Positions 47,356 to 59,097 of a stretch of DNA of 64,000 nucleotides are shown here, one piece after another. Source of the DNA: Epiperipatus broadwayi (Eukaryota > Onychophora > Udeonychophora > Euonychophora > Peripatidae); contig JAQFVV010000111.1 in NCBI GenBank assembly GCA_028023455.1, positions 3,076,443 to 3,140,442 of the forward strand. The letters run 5' to 3'. A program made the translations under genes and the position numbers. The notes beneath the pieces were generated by a model. That model worked only from the letters and a program-made list of their open reading frames with translations. It was not told where the DNA came from and ran no database searches. Every line of letters begins with the position of its first letter. Position 1 is the first letter of the stretch.

Positions 47356-49008
47356 AAATAAGCTAATTAGGGCTTGAAATACCCCACATACCTGAGAGAT
47401 GGGTAGTATATATATATATATTGATGTGAGATGTATAGTTTAAAGAAAGAGAAGCATTTTTGTGTAATTTTTTTTTATATATAGAAATATTTTGGCCTTA
47501 TGTTTAGATGTTGATGGTTACTGTTATTGTATTTTTTTATGATGAGAGATAAATACAGTCATGAAATACCTTAATTTCAATTTAAAAATTTTGTTGATGG
47601 CATTAAGTTATAGAGTAATAATTTTGTCCATATTTGGAAAATTTGTGTTGTAGAAAATCCATAATTTTGAAGGTTAGATTGAATATTTGATTGTTGAAGT
47701 TTGGTTGGTTTTATTGCAAGTATTGATGATGGATGGGGAATTTTTGTCATTGTCTTGAGGATGTGATGCATTCATGTCACTTGTGATTGATTGATCTCAT
47801 TTACTGCTCCAACCCAAATTTTGATGTTTGTTATTATTTATCATGAAGCAGTTAACAGTAGTCCTGCCATGATTTTACCTTTAAGACTCCAGAGAGAGTA
47901 AGGTATAATTATTTTTGATATATGTATATTTGCCTCTAAGACTCCCAAAATGAGCAAGGAAACATTTTATAAATGATAGCCCCTAAGACTTGGATGTAAG
48001 CAGGGCAGTGCAATAGTGTTTTCAGAAAATTATTATGGGTTGTAGTAGCTTGGATAGAATGAAATGTGATAATCATCCAAGTGTTCATGAAACATTGTAT
48101 GCTTTAAGAGTAGTGATTGAATTCTTTTATCTATATCAAAGTTGTGAAGTGCTAATCAATCTTTTGGTTGTCAGTATCTGTCGGATCTTTAGAGGAATAG
48201 ATAAGTATATAACCTAAATATATAGCACCAAACCTAAGGGACTGGTTAATTGATTATTGTTGGTAACAAATAATTTATTACATTTGATTATCAATTAGGG
48301 CTTGAAAAACAAACATATCAATGTTTTATTTTCCATTATAGTTAGTGAATGTTTGTTGCTAATAAATTGCATCAGTACAATTTTAGTAAAATAGTGTTTT
48401 GGGCACAAAAGTTAATAATTAGTGAAGTTGATTTTTTTTATGTATATAAAATGGTGTTAAGTTTTAAGGACCAGAAAATTTATGGGTATCAATTTAATAA
48501 TTTTATATTTAACTACCATTATCTTGAATGAGAAAGTTGTCTCACAATATTATTGAATTAGTTATTTTAAGGCATGTGAACATTTTATTATATTTTAAAT
48601 ATTACAAGGTTATATTGAATTTGATATGAAATTTCTACATTTAAATATTGTATAAGTGTAGAAGCCTCAATATCATTATCTATAAATAAATGTTAGTTAG
48701 TGATCTCAGTTGTTACTTTCTTTCTCTCTCTATATATATTTTTTAGAGGAATTTATTATTGTTATAGTGATAGAAGAGACTTTTTATAAGCCAATAAGTT
48801 TATGAGTTCTAACAACTGAAATTTAGATTGTCGGATAGCTACTATGAATAATAAAATTAAAAGATTTGTACTTTGCTTAGTTGAGTAATTGCTTGTTGGG
48901 ATAATGATTGGAGATGGTGAGCCCTTGATCTGTGGTAATTACTACATAGAAATATATATATCTTAGATTTTTTTTGTATGAGTATATAATATTACAGTAC
49001 TAGTAATA
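47356..49008 (+). other. Long untranslated leader of the LTR element
   Basis: 1.65 kb with no ORF above 60 codons that looks real. Phrases recur (AATTAGGGCTTGAAA at about 47369 and 48296; AAGACTCC at about 47884 and 47939). A TTTTTTAG acceptor-like site precedes the first ORF at about 48740. Confidence 0.4.
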
Positions 49009-49392
49009 ATGGATAATAGTAACGAAATGCCAGTTAGTGGTAATTTTGATTTGGGGAGTTTAATAGAGAAACTGGAGGCTATGATGAAAACCAACTTAAA
49101 AACCAATTACGATGATCTTAGAGCTGAGATAAAAACAAATTCTGAGAGAATAGACTCTAGATTAAATACCAATTATGATGAACTTTCCCAGAAACTAGAA
49201 TCTAGATTAAAAACAAATTCTGATGAACTTTCCCAGAAACTAGAGTCTAGTTTAAAAACCAACTCTGATGAACTAAAAGAGGAACTTAGAGCTGAGATGA
49301 AAACCAATTCTGATGAACTTTCTAGAGAATTAAAAGTTGCATCAAATGCTTTGGTAGATGATAGTTATGGGTATAAATACAAAAGTTCATAA
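49009..49392 (+). CDS. Gag-like ORF1 with heptad/14-residue repeats
   Basis: 127 residues, nearly all charged coiled coil. After MDNSNEMPVSGNFDLGSLIE comes a repeating phrase of about 14 residues of the type KTNSDELSQKLES, five to six times (residues 29-112). The ATG at 49009 is the first in frame after stops. It overlaps the next ORF by 35 bases in another frame (+1). The start resembles N-termini of gag proteins of mollusc gypsy-like elements as I remember them. It could be one gag split by a recent indel, or a shifted pair. Confidence 0.55.
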   Translation: MDNSNEMPVSGNFDLGSLIEKLEAMMKTNLKTNYDDLRAEIKTNSERIDSRLNTNYDELSQKLESRLKTNSDELSQKLESSLKTNSDELKEELRAEMKTNSDELSRELKVASNALVDDSYGYKYKSS

Positions 49393-50737
49393 AGAACCCA
49401 TTGAAGTGATTAGTAAAAATATAAATGAAAATGAAAAGTGTGTTAAAATAGTTGATAAATCCTTAGAAATAAAATTAAATTCACAAAAGCAATCAGAAGA
49501 AGTAGAATTAAGTTGTGAAAGATTAAAGGACACTGTTGAGAATTTAGAAATTGGACAGTTAGGTTTTCAATGGTTAGACATTAGTGCTCTAGAGTTAGGA
49601 GAAATAAAAATGCATTATAATAAAATGAATGAAAGTGTTCAAACTTTAGAAGTTGAATTAAGTTCACCAGAAAAGATTAAAATTAACTCTCAAAAATTAC
49701 TAGAAAGAACAGAATGTGTTTATCAAAGTCAATATAAAGAACAGTATTATGGTAATTTTGTGTGGTACAAAGAAAGCATATTTATATATATATTAGAACA
49801 TAAATATTTGAGTGGTAATTTGTACCATTGTTGCAATAGAAATGACTTATTTTACAAGTATGCCAGCAGGACAAATTTAGTAAGATATATCTTATTGAAA
49901 TTTGAGAGAAATAAAAAGGTAAAGAAATCTAAAGAGAATTTTCTTTATGAAAATTGTAATAGAAGGATGAAAGTAGGCAAAGCAAAAGTTAAACTTAAAG
50001 TTGTAGAAGGAATGATAAATAATATTGATTTTCTTAGAGAGAATATTGACAAGGAAAGAGATGTAGGGAAAGCAAAGGTAAAATTTAAAAGAATGAGTAA
50101 AAAGATATTTGATTTGAATCTTGGTAAAAAGAGGATTGATGAGGAAAAAGAAATTGGCAAAGCCAAAATTAAACTTAGAATAATACATGGTGATGTGCTT
50201 AATGGAGATTTTTCTCAAGAAAATATAAATAAAGCAAGAAATTTAAGTAAACCTAAAGTTAAGCTGAAAAGAATGAATATAGAACAGAATGATTTTCAAA
50301 ATGATTTTCAGAAATTTTTTAATGTTGAAATTGTATCACACCAATCTGATTTGCAATTTTTAAAGGATTATTTAGAAAATTTGAATGAACACCATTCAAA
50401 ATTGCCCAAAGTATTGTTTTTAATTGAACATAGAACAAGTGAAGTAAAACAAAGACTTACTCAAGTTGATGATGTTTATCAAGATAGTCAAATGAAAGGT
50501 AATAGATTATCTGATAAAATAGCAACTGTTATTGATAAAATTAAGAGTTATGTTAGTGCTTATGATCAAGTTAGTATTTACATAAAGGATATAGAGGCAG
50601 AATCTAAGGAGACCATAGCAAAATCTTTAGATGCTGATTCCAAAATTATTCTAAAGCAATTGAATTATATCAAAACATTATATAAAAATTTTGTAAATCA
50701 AAGTAAACTTCACAGAGTTCAAAAAATTGGAAATTAA
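49358..50737 (+). CDS. Coiled-coil ORF2 with four 30-residue repeats
   Basis: 459 residues, Lys/Glu/Asn-rich. Residues 1-120 and 325-459 are coiled-coil-like. Residues 201-310 contain four repeats of exactly 30 residues keyed by GKAKVKLK (207), GKAKVKFK (237), GKAKIKLR (267) and SKPKVKLK (297), a strongly basic phrase that could bind nucleic acid. No zinc knuckle, protease, RT or integrase motif. The first 12 codons overlap ORF1, so translation may rely on frameshifting, or ORF1 and ORF2 are one mutated gag. Function unknown. Confidence 0.5.
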   Translation: MIVMGINTKVHKEPIEVISKNINENEKCVKIVDKSLEIKLNSQKQSEEVELSCERLKDTVENLEIGQLGFQWLDISALELGEIKMHYNKMNESVQTLEVELSSPEKIKINSQKLLERTECVYQSQYKEQYYGNFVWYKESIFIYILEHKYLSGNLYHCCNRNDLFYKYASRTNLVRYILLKFERNKKVKKSKENFLYENCNRRMKVGKAKVKLKVVEGMINNIDFLRENIDKERDVGKAKVKFKRMSKKIFDLNLGKKRIDEEKEIGKAKIKLRIIHGDVLNGDFSQENINKARNLSKPKVKLKRMNIEQNDFQNDFQKFFNVEIVSHQSDLQFLKDYLENLNEHHSKLPKVLFLIEHRTSEVKQRLTQVDDVYQDSQMKGNRLSDKIATVIDKIKSYVSAYDQVSIYIKDIEAESKETIAKSLDADSKIILKQLNYIKTLYKNFVNQSKLHRVQKIGN

Positions 50738-50944
50738 AAGGCACTTTTGATTATTATTATTTTTTAAAGAAAACTTGGACAAATATCTAGATGATTTGAA
50801 AGATAAATATGAATAAATGAATATGGTTATTAATAAGAAAATTAATATTCTTTAAACCATGTTAGTCCTTAGAAAGATTATAAATTTGAAAAGTTTTTTC
50901 AATATCTCATAATTAATTAGTTATTTGCAAAGACATTTTTTTTT

Positions 50945-50958
50945 GGTGGATTAGGGGG
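50945..50958 (+). promoter_or_regulatory. Polypurine-tract-like site
   Basis: GGTGGATTAGGGGG followed by TA and TGTAAATATCG. This would prime plus-strand DNA synthesis and mark the start of a 3' LTR at about 50962. Confidence 0.45.
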
Positions 50959-50961
50959 TAT

Positions 50962-52230
50962 TGTAAATATCGATAAATCTATCTATATTTAAAAACTCAT
51001 TTGTTGTTATTTAAAAAAATCTCTTTGATTTGATGTTTATATATATGGAGTATTATTATCGTTTATGGTTATTAGTTATAGTTGTTTGGACATTATTTTA
51101 TTTATTAGTTAATGGTACATCACTGTGAATATTTAATTATTAAAGATGAATAAAGACATATAAATTGTTGATTATATATAAAAAAAGATTATTTTATTTG
51201 TAGTGATTATTAAAAAAATGTAATGTTATTATTTATGTATATATACATATATTTTAAAAGCTGTCAAATAAATTTTCGATTTAATATTTTTTTTTATATG
51301 GTTAATATTTTTTTTGAATGTTAATTGTTTAAAAGAAAACATATGTAACAATGGTTTTTAAAACAGCATTTGCTGGCATGCGGAGAACAACAACAGCAAC
51401 AAAAAGAAGCCATTATTATTAGGATAGTGATTAAACAAACAAAAGGATAAAAATTTGTTGTACTTTGTTTCTTTGAAATTGCCATTCTTAAGAATAGTGG
51501 AATAAGATAAATTTCTGTAATCAATACATAAACATGACTGGCTAATATATATATATATCGCAGCCAAGGGGCTGCGCCATTTTCTTTCATTTATTCCAAG
51601 GCAGTTTAAAAAGAAAAACTGAGCAAATTTCAACACATGAATTTCATCGCATTTGAAGCCGAAATTTGATATAGCTATCTGAAATCTATAATGGTCAATC
51701 TAATAATAATCTGGAAGTAACTAAAATTAATTAACATATTGGACTCAACATGTCAATTATTATTATTTTTTTTTCAAGAAGAGAAATTTAAAAAGGAAAA
51801 ATGAAATATATGTATGTGCATTTGGAAATGAATAATTTCTTCTAACATGGTATTTCTTCAATTTAACTTTAGATAGAATGCATTCTAATATTAAACAGAT
51901 AAAGGAATAATACAGCAGATTAAGTTGAACTTTGAAAGGTAGTAAAAAAAACTTTATTAATATATATGTTTATATATATACTTTTGAGATCGATATTCAT
52001 TTTTTTTTTTTTTTTTACTTTTATTTTTCATTATAAAAATATAACATTTTTATAAATATTCAATTCAAGCGTCTTGTTTTCTAACAGCAATAACCATTTA
52101 ACAGGTGTCAAAATTAACACTTAAGTAATTTAAAATCTTAAAAAATGACATATAAGTTGGGGTTGCATATGGGTTGCTATATGTATATTTTAATAAGTAA
52201 AATTTATATACGCAAATTTTATTATTAAAA
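50962..52230 (+). other. AT-rich stretch, possible 3' LTR body
   Basis: No ORF of note. If an LTR starts at 50962 it should extend into the direct repeat at 52231 and the gap. No left-side counterpart of this segment was found. Confidence 0.35.
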
Positions 52231-52500
52231 AATTTTTTTTTATTATTTATTTATCTATTTTCATTTTTTTTTTAACTTCATATAATAATTCTTATGCAGA
52301 CCTAAGCAATAATTTATATATGTGCTGAATATAATATACTTTTATTTTTATTTATTTTTAATTTTGAATATTTAAAAATATAAATATGGATTTGTGTTTA
52401 TAATAATGCATACTTGTTAAGCACAAATATGTCTTTATCTATTTAATATATATATTTATTGCAAGTATATATGTATATATATATTTTGTATTTGGGTTTG
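52231..52500 (+). repeat. Long direct repeat, right copy, ending at gap
   Basis: Matches 46193-46460. The sequence stops exactly at TTTGGGTTTG where the N run starts. Confidence 0.75.
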
Positions 52501-53000
52501 NNNNNNNNNNNNNNNNNNNNNNNNNNNNNNNNNNNNNNNNNNNNNNNNNNNNNNNNNNNNNNNNNNNNNNNNNNNNNNNNNNNNNNNNNNNNNNNNNNNN
52601 NNNNNNNNNNNNNNNNNNNNNNNNNNNNNNNNNNNNNNNNNNNNNNNNNNNNNNNNNNNNNNNNNNNNNNNNNNNNNNNNNNNNNNNNNNNNNNNNNNNN
52701 NNNNNNNNNNNNNNNNNNNNNNNNNNNNNNNNNNNNNNNNNNNNNNNNNNNNNNNNNNNNNNNNNNNNNNNNNNNNNNNNNNNNNNNNNNNNNNNNNNNN
52801 NNNNNNNNNNNNNNNNNNNNNNNNNNNNNNNNNNNNNNNNNNNNNNNNNNNNNNNNNNNNNNNNNNNNNNNNNNNNNNNNNNNNNNNNNNNNNNNNNNNN
52901 NNNNNNNNNNNNNNNNNNNNNNNNNNNNNNNNNNNNNNNNNNNNNNNNNNNNNNNNNNNNNNNNNNNNNNNNNNNNNNNNNNNNNNNNNNNNNNNNNNNN
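52501..53000. other. Assembly gap (500 N)
   Basis: Exactly 500 N, so probably a placeholder for a gap of unknown size. Frames drawn across it are meaningless. Confidence 0.98.
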
Positions 53001-54480
53001 TGACATCCTTAGAATTATCAATATTTAATCTATTAATATCGTTTGGAACTAAGAACAAAACATTAAATACATTCTTATATAAATCCTTAAAAAATTTTAT
53101 CAGGATTTGAAATAAATGTAGAATAGATATTCATTTTTTTATTATTAAATTTTCTTACTTTTTAAATTATAATATTTTTTAAATTGATAAAGTATCATTT
53201 ATTTGTTTTTATTTTTTTATAACCAATATCATCAACATATTCCTTGGCAAATATCTCAATATTTTTCAATTTATCACTTATAATTTACATAATTTTTCAT
53301 TCACAAAAGATTTAAAACTTGCCATCTTATGGACTATTGGTACTTTTGATTTTACAATTTATATATCCTCTTTTTGCAGTGGCTTAATTATTAGCTTATA
53401 ATTTAATATACTGTTAATTTTGCATCTAATAATCTAAAATAGCTAACTTTATTGTCCATGTCTTTTCAATAGTCCATTTCAAGTTGTTCAACTTATTTAG
53501 TCCCTCATATGTGTTCTATACTAGTAGTATTTCCACAGACAAAAAAACATCACTATCCATATATCTTTTGCATTTTAATATCTCCAAAAATACACATATT
53601 TAAAATACTACTTCCTATATGTAGATAAAACGAAATTGCAACTTGGAACCAAAGGCAATCCCATAGGCCAACCTTTGGCTTATTTATAATATTGACCTCA
53701 AAAGATGCAACAATGCTATCAATAAAAAAATTCTTAAAGAATCAATGATAAATTTGATTATACAACACTGAAAATATTTTTACTTTTTAATGGCATGTTC
53801 AATTATTTTTATGGAATCTTATCTATCAATAGATCCATACATTTCTGTAACATCCGAAACAAAGCAATAATATCATTTTCATCAATAATTAAATTTTATA
53901 ATACTATTTACAAATGGTCAACTACGTATAGCAATAGTATTTTCCTTCAAAATCCTAATGCGTCTCGTAAAAGTTTACCAATATATTTAGTAGTCTGATA
54001 TATGTAAGGAACCAATACCAAAATCTATCATAATCAGCAGCTGATTACCTTCTTTTATGTAATTTTATAGTAATGCTATAGCAGTGGCATTATAGCACAA
54101 GAAAGATAGTATCAGCATAGTATACATTATTACTTAAAACTTTATTTTTAGCAATCTTTTAAAATATTGTTAATAAAACTTTATTCTTTAATTGACCATC
54201 CACATTATAATCTTCCTGAACCAAAAGAAAACCAAGTTTGTCCATTTGCATTTTTAATTTTATTAATGCATGGATATTTTAAGTCAACAAGCACATATGC
54301 AAACCTTTATCCTCTCTCAACAAATCATATTATCAATCTTCTCAAAGAATAAAGTTCATTAACAATATTTTAAAAAAGTGCTAAAAATAAAAGTTCTAAA
54401 ATAATAATGTAGCACGTTATATGATATATCCTCTCTGTGCTATATGTCCTCGTATTTCTTTGCAAATATAAAAATTACAT
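53001..54480 (-). pseudogene. Penelope-like element relic, minus copy
   Basis: The minus strand aligns along its length with the plus copy at 54490-55745: TTGGCCTATGGGATTGCC (about 53665) with TTGGCCTCTATGGGATTGCC (about 54874), AAGCCACTGCAAAA with its counterpart, and CATTTATTTCAA near the gap. In translation it keeps a YMD-S version of the RT catalytic box and DV-EMYGSID near motif A, broken by stops. It runs into the gap at its 3' side. Confidence 0.6.
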
Positions 54481-54489
54481 AAAGAAGGT

Positions 54490-55745
54490 GAACTCTTCGT
54501 GAGTTATGATAGATTTTGCTGGTTCCTCCATATATCAGACTTCTAAATATATTGATAAACTTTGGCAAGACTTTTAAAGATTTGGGAAAATACTATTGCT
54601 TTTCATCGCTTGACTTGTAAATAGTATTAAAAATTGTAATCATTGATGAAAATGTGATAGTTATTGCTTCGCTGGATGTTGGCAGAAATGTGCGGATCTC
54701 ATTGTAGAATGAATCTCATGTAATTTGACACGAACGTGCATTAAAAAAGTAAAAATAGTATTGTAATATGCGATGATGAAATTTATCATTAGACTTTTTA
54801 AAAAATTTTTACTGATGATAACATTGCTTGCATCTTTTGAAGGTCAATATATTATAAATGCATCACAAGCGTGTTGGCCTCTATGGGATTGCCTGTAATT
54901 GTGAATGCACAAGCTTTGCAATGTCGTTTATCTGCATATGAGAGTAATATCTTTAAATTATGTGTATTTTTTTGGAGATATTAAAAAAAATTTACAAAAA
55001 GATATGTGGATGATAAGCATTTCGGTCTGTGGAATAGACTCAATAGTATAAAATTTAATACGCTATAGGAAAAGGAATTAAATAAGTTGAATGGTCATCG
55101 AAATGGATTAACACATTGGAAAAGAACAGAACAACAAGATTAATACAATCATTACTAGACTTAATGACCGACTGGCAAGATACAACAGTATATACAAATT
55201 ATAAACTGGAAATTAAGCCACTGCAAAAGAGGAGAGAGATATAGCAGTATGTAAACAATATCAAAGTACCAACATGAAGCAGATAAGGCGCAAGGTATGT
55301 TTTGAATTCTCTTTTATGTTGCTGAACATGAAAAAATATATGTCGTTACCAAAAGTGATAAATTGAAAATATTACGATATTTTGCCGTAGGAATTGCTTG
55401 ATGTTGGTTATAAAATGCGAAACAACATAGTCATTGACTTTCTATGTCAATTTTTTGGGAAAAAAAATATTATAATTTAAAAGAGAAATTTGAAGATTAA
55501 TAATAAATAAAAATGATACATTCATTCCATTTATTTCAACCACAAGTAAAATTTTTAAGGATTATATGATAGTCATTTAATGTTTCATTCTACATTTCAA
55601 ACATATTAATAATTAGTTGATAATTCAAAGAGCAACAAACGTCAAGCAAAAAGTAATGTCATATATTTAATTTGTGATTGTATGCTATCATATATAGGTG
55701 AATCTAGGTGCAGCACTGAGAAAAGATTGAAGGAGTGTTAGAATG
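54490..55745 (+). pseudogene. Penelope-like element relic, plus copy, with RT and GIY-YIG remnants
   Basis: Reading across stops: DENVIVIASLDV (about 54640-54675, RT motif A region), SMGLPVIVNAQAL (about 54880-54925, motif B region), KRYVDDKHF (about 54998-55024, catalytic YVDD), then SYIGESRCSTEKRLKEC (about 55688-55738), which fits the GIY-YIG endonuclease pattern YIGxTxR...RLKEH found after the RT in Penelope-like elements. RT followed by GIY-YIG is the family's defining order. The copy is heavily decayed. It lies head to head with the minus copy. Confidence 0.65.
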
Positions 55746-56630
55746 AGCGGTATATACAAAAAAGAAATAATAAAAGATTTAATATCTTCTTCAGTTTTCT
55801 TGATCACTTAAAAAAACATGTAAATATAAATTTAAATTTAATTTTGAAAAGGTGAAAATTTTCCAAAAGAAACAATAGAAAAGAAAATTAAGAGTAATTT
55901 TATAAATAAAGTTAAATGTGATTAATAACTATATAAGTTTTAAAATATTAAAATGTTTAGATTTGTAATTGAATTGATATCTTGTTGCTTGTAGTTTTTG
56001 AATTTAATGGCAGTTGAGGTATTAGAAAGAAAAATTGGAAGTACTAATGCAGATTTAGATTGATGAAACTGTTGCAAATATATTTCAATTATAATTATAT
56101 ATATATATGTCTTTGTCCAGGATACTAAGAGATATTATACACTTTTCAGTATAATTAAAATAATATTAGAAAAATCAATGTGATATTAGAATAAGGCGTT
56201 AATATGATGGCAACAAATATTAGGTAATATAAGACATTTACAACCTTTAAAAGTACCTCTGTTGGGGTAAAGAAATAATTAATGTTTTATATTGATAATA
56301 AAAGATAAATTAAAGAATTTATAGTGGAATCAATAATGATTGTAAAGCTGAAGATTTTAGGATATACAACAAAAATATATTGTAATTATTGAAATTTTAA
56401 GCAAATGAAATAAGGGAAAATAAATTGTAGAAACAAACTGTGTGCAGGTGGCGCTGATGATTGAAAATATATACTCTCTTTATAGAGGGATAAATAAATA
56501 TAAAATTACTATAACATCTACTTAAAATGTCTAAAATATAATATTCTTAATAATAAAAACATGAGCCAATAATAATAAATATGAAGAATTATCCATCTCG
56601 CATGCACATACAAAAGATATAATTCATTCG
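55746..56630. other. AT-rich non-coding stretch
   Basis: Nothing recognisable seen. Confidence 0.5.
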
Positions 56631-56696
56631 CTTATTTATTTTATTTTTTATGATAAAGGCTACAAGAGAAAATACCTGAAGCCTTTATCTATGATG

Positions 56697-56752
56697 GTGC
56701 CCATTCCCAGATCAGTTTCGAGCTATGAATCTCATCAGTGAGGTGCTAGGAC
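56697..56752 (-). ncRNA. Hammerhead ribozyme, family D copy 3
   Basis: Minus strand: core CTGATGA (56732-56738 in complement), stem II GA...TC with one inner mismatch and a G-C at 10.1-11.1, GAAA (56716-56719 in complement), triplet AUC. Stem I is CCTCA/TGGG-type with a GTCC-GGGC outer part. The core is intact. Confidence 0.65.
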
Positions 56753-57107
56753 ATTAGATTCAAAATATTAATTCAAGCCAAGCATTTATCTAACTCTTAA
56801 ATATTAAACTAAATCTTTAGATATGTACATGTCTTCAAATTCAGCTCTTTAACTAAAGAAACTATATGAGCCTGAACTAAATTCAGTGATCCCATATATT
56901 AGTAGGCTTAGAAATTTAATATAGACAAAGCCCTAATAGAAAAATTATAATATTAGTAAAAATCAGTCATGTCACATGACTGATATAGCTTGCATTATCA
57001 ATACGTAATATATAAAGAGCCTGAAAATAGCTCTAAACAAGCTTATTTATTTTATTTTTTATGATAAAGGCTACAAGAGAAAATACCTGAGGCCTTTATC
57101 TATGATG

Positions 57108-57163
57108 GTCCCCATCCCCAGATTAGTTTCAGTCTATGGATCTCATCAGTGAGGAGCTAGAAC
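57108..57163 (-). ncRNA. Hammerhead-like motif, family D copy 4
   Basis: CTGATGA and GAAA are intact, stem I TCCTCA/TGGGGA is strong, and the triplet is AUC. Stem II (GATC...GACT) is poorly paired, so activity is doubtful. Confidence 0.55.
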
Positions 57164-57277
57164 ATTAGATTCAAAATATTAACTCAAGCCAAGCATTTAC
57201 CTAATTTTTAAATATTAAAAAAAGATCTAAATCTTCAGACACCTATATCTCTTCAAATTTAGCTCTTTAATTAAAGA

Positions 57278-57280
<3 letters not shown>

Positions 57281-57333
<53 letters not shown>
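57281..57333. repeat. (TA)n microsatellite
   Basis: About 26 uninterrupted TA units. Confidence 0.97.
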
Positions 57334-57336
<3 letters not shown>

Positions 57337-58458
57337 AAAATATTTTGAGAAAAAGTTTGCAGTGAAATTTCACAAATGTATGATAACAGGAGCTGATGGC
57401 AAATAATTCTAATAGCAAATAGTTTCAAAACTCATTCTTAATGGCAATGGGAATCAGAAAAATAACACACAGAAGAATAATTTTAATTATAAATTGCTTT
57501 TTATGAATTTTTATTATTAATAATAAATCAACTTTTTATGTGACATTAATTACAATGATAGTGCAAATTTAAATTATATTTATTTCCTTTCTAACTATAA
57601 AACAACATGTTTGAATCAATAAGCAACTTAAAAAATATTCAATAAATAAATGAATAAGTAAACTTGAGATTAATAGTTATATTATTTGTTTTAGCACAAA
57701 GTAATTTGGATATAGTTTTTTCCTTATGATAATTAAAGAATTGATTGTCATAAATTGGTCTTTTATTATAATTTTACAAGATAATTCTAAATAATTGTCA
57801 CTGCTTCCTTTTTTAAAGACTTAATACTTTTATACCAGTTCATCCTTTATATCTTATCTTTATAGAAGTATATAGACAATTTTAGTAACAACAATTAATA
57901 TTACTAACTAATTGAAAGTAAGTTTAAACTTGCCAGAGATAATCTTATAGCAAAAGTTCAGAATTTAACTAATATTTATATAAAATGAAACAACATACTG
58001 TTCCTTATATGACTACTTTTTTCCTTTGGCTACTTTTAAAATACATTCGAATTCTTTAGCATCTTTTAAAATTAGTATTTTTTAAATCAGTTAAACATAT
58101 GTTTTCTGAAGAAATACTGCATGGATAACTTGCTAGTTTTTTACTCTAAAATAATTAAATAAAAACAAGAAATTTACTTCAAAACTAAAATAAAGTTAAA
58201 AATTGAAGTTGTTAAGTGAAATGTTAATAAATTTAAGTGTGTCTATTTTATATTAGTCTGTGTTTATCTTCTAACACACATGCACTAGATTTTTACTGCA
58301 TTTTCAGTATTTTAAACCAGTCTTCTTACAATATTAATTATATTTAAATTACTAGTGTACTTATTCTTGTGAATTGACCTTACCTTGAACTCTATCAATC
58401 CAGATGATTCAGTTACATGATAGTCTAGATAAAAATGAACTTTTTAATTACAGCTTAC
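57334..58458. other. AT-rich non-coding stretch
   Basis: Nothing recognisable seen. Confidence 0.5.
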
Positions 58459-58566
58459 TTACTATAATATATAGGGTATATGAGCACAGACTTTCACATG
58501 ACCCACCACTCTTCACTTTATCTAATAACACTGATACACTTAAGCACACATATGCTGAAAAGATAA

Positions 58567-58625
58567 ATAATCACCAATATACATATTTCATGCTAAACCA
58601 GCAATCATCAGTTGGTCCAGATTAT
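58567..58625 (-). ncRNA. Hammerhead ribozyme, family B
   Basis: Minus strand: ATAATC/GATTAT and CCAA/TTGG stem I, CTGATGA, stem II TGCT/AGCA with T-T base, GAAA, stem III ATA/TAT with a 2-nt loop, triplet AUA. All core bases present. Confidence 0.7.
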
Positions 58626-59038
58626 CATCTCCCACACATATATACTATAAGTGCTCAGATATATATTAAGATAGACAATCTTCATACTTTAATGGACAGG
58701 CTTCAATCTACTACACACTCCAACTCTTCAACTGTCCATCCAATTGAAAATCTGATGATGGAATGCTCAAAGGCCACCCTAAGGTCAAGATTCTTGTCAC
58801 ACCCATGTTGACCTAAGGTCAATCTGAACCCCACATGTACAGGACATAATCCATTTAATACATGCAAGGATAGGCAGACAACTCTGAATGGTAATAACTG
58901 AAACACAGACATATTATATATCTGTGTCTATATATGTAATATATAGGTTATATGAGCACAGACTTTCACACAACCCACCACTCTCCACTCTATCTAATAA
59001 TGCTGATACACTCAAGAGCACATATGCTGAAATGATAA

Positions 59039-59097
59039 ATAATCACCAATATATGTATTTCCTGCTAAACCAGCAATCATCAGTTGGTCCAGATTAT
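59039..59097 (-). ncRNA. Hammerhead ribozyme, family B
   Basis: As at 58567, with T-G instead of T-T at the base of stem II. Core intact. Confidence 0.68.

Larger units (their letters stand above)
46193..52500 (+). mobile_element. Probable non-autonomous LTR retrotransposon
   Basis: A 268-bp near-identical direct repeat (46193-46460 and 52231-52500, the latter ending at the assembly gap) brackets a long leader, two overlapping gag-like ORFs and a polypurine tract. A primer-binding-site-like TGGCACAACAACGTGG at 47335 follows TTCCATTACATT, the usual LTR-end context of Ty3/gypsy elements. No reverse transcriptase, protease or integrase is present. The full LTR limits are unresolved: sequence just after the polypurine tract is not found on the left side, so the left LTR is truncated or the direct repeat has another cause. 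Confidence 0.45.
56632..57290 (-). repeat. Hammerhead-bearing repeat family D, inverse dimer
   Basis: Two copies, core spacing 411 bp, each with TTTATGATAAAGGCTACAAG, the inverse ribozyme, ACATTAGATTCAAAATATTA and CTCAAGCCAAGCATTTA. The right end runs into (TA)n. Same dimer as 8918-9440 on the other strand. Confidence 0.7.

Noticed and set aside
49892-50218. Phe-rich minus-strand frames opposite ORF2
   Set aside because: They are antisense shadows of the Lys-rich ORF on the plus strand.
52443-53058. Frames of about 190-200 codons
   Set aside because: They run through 500 N.
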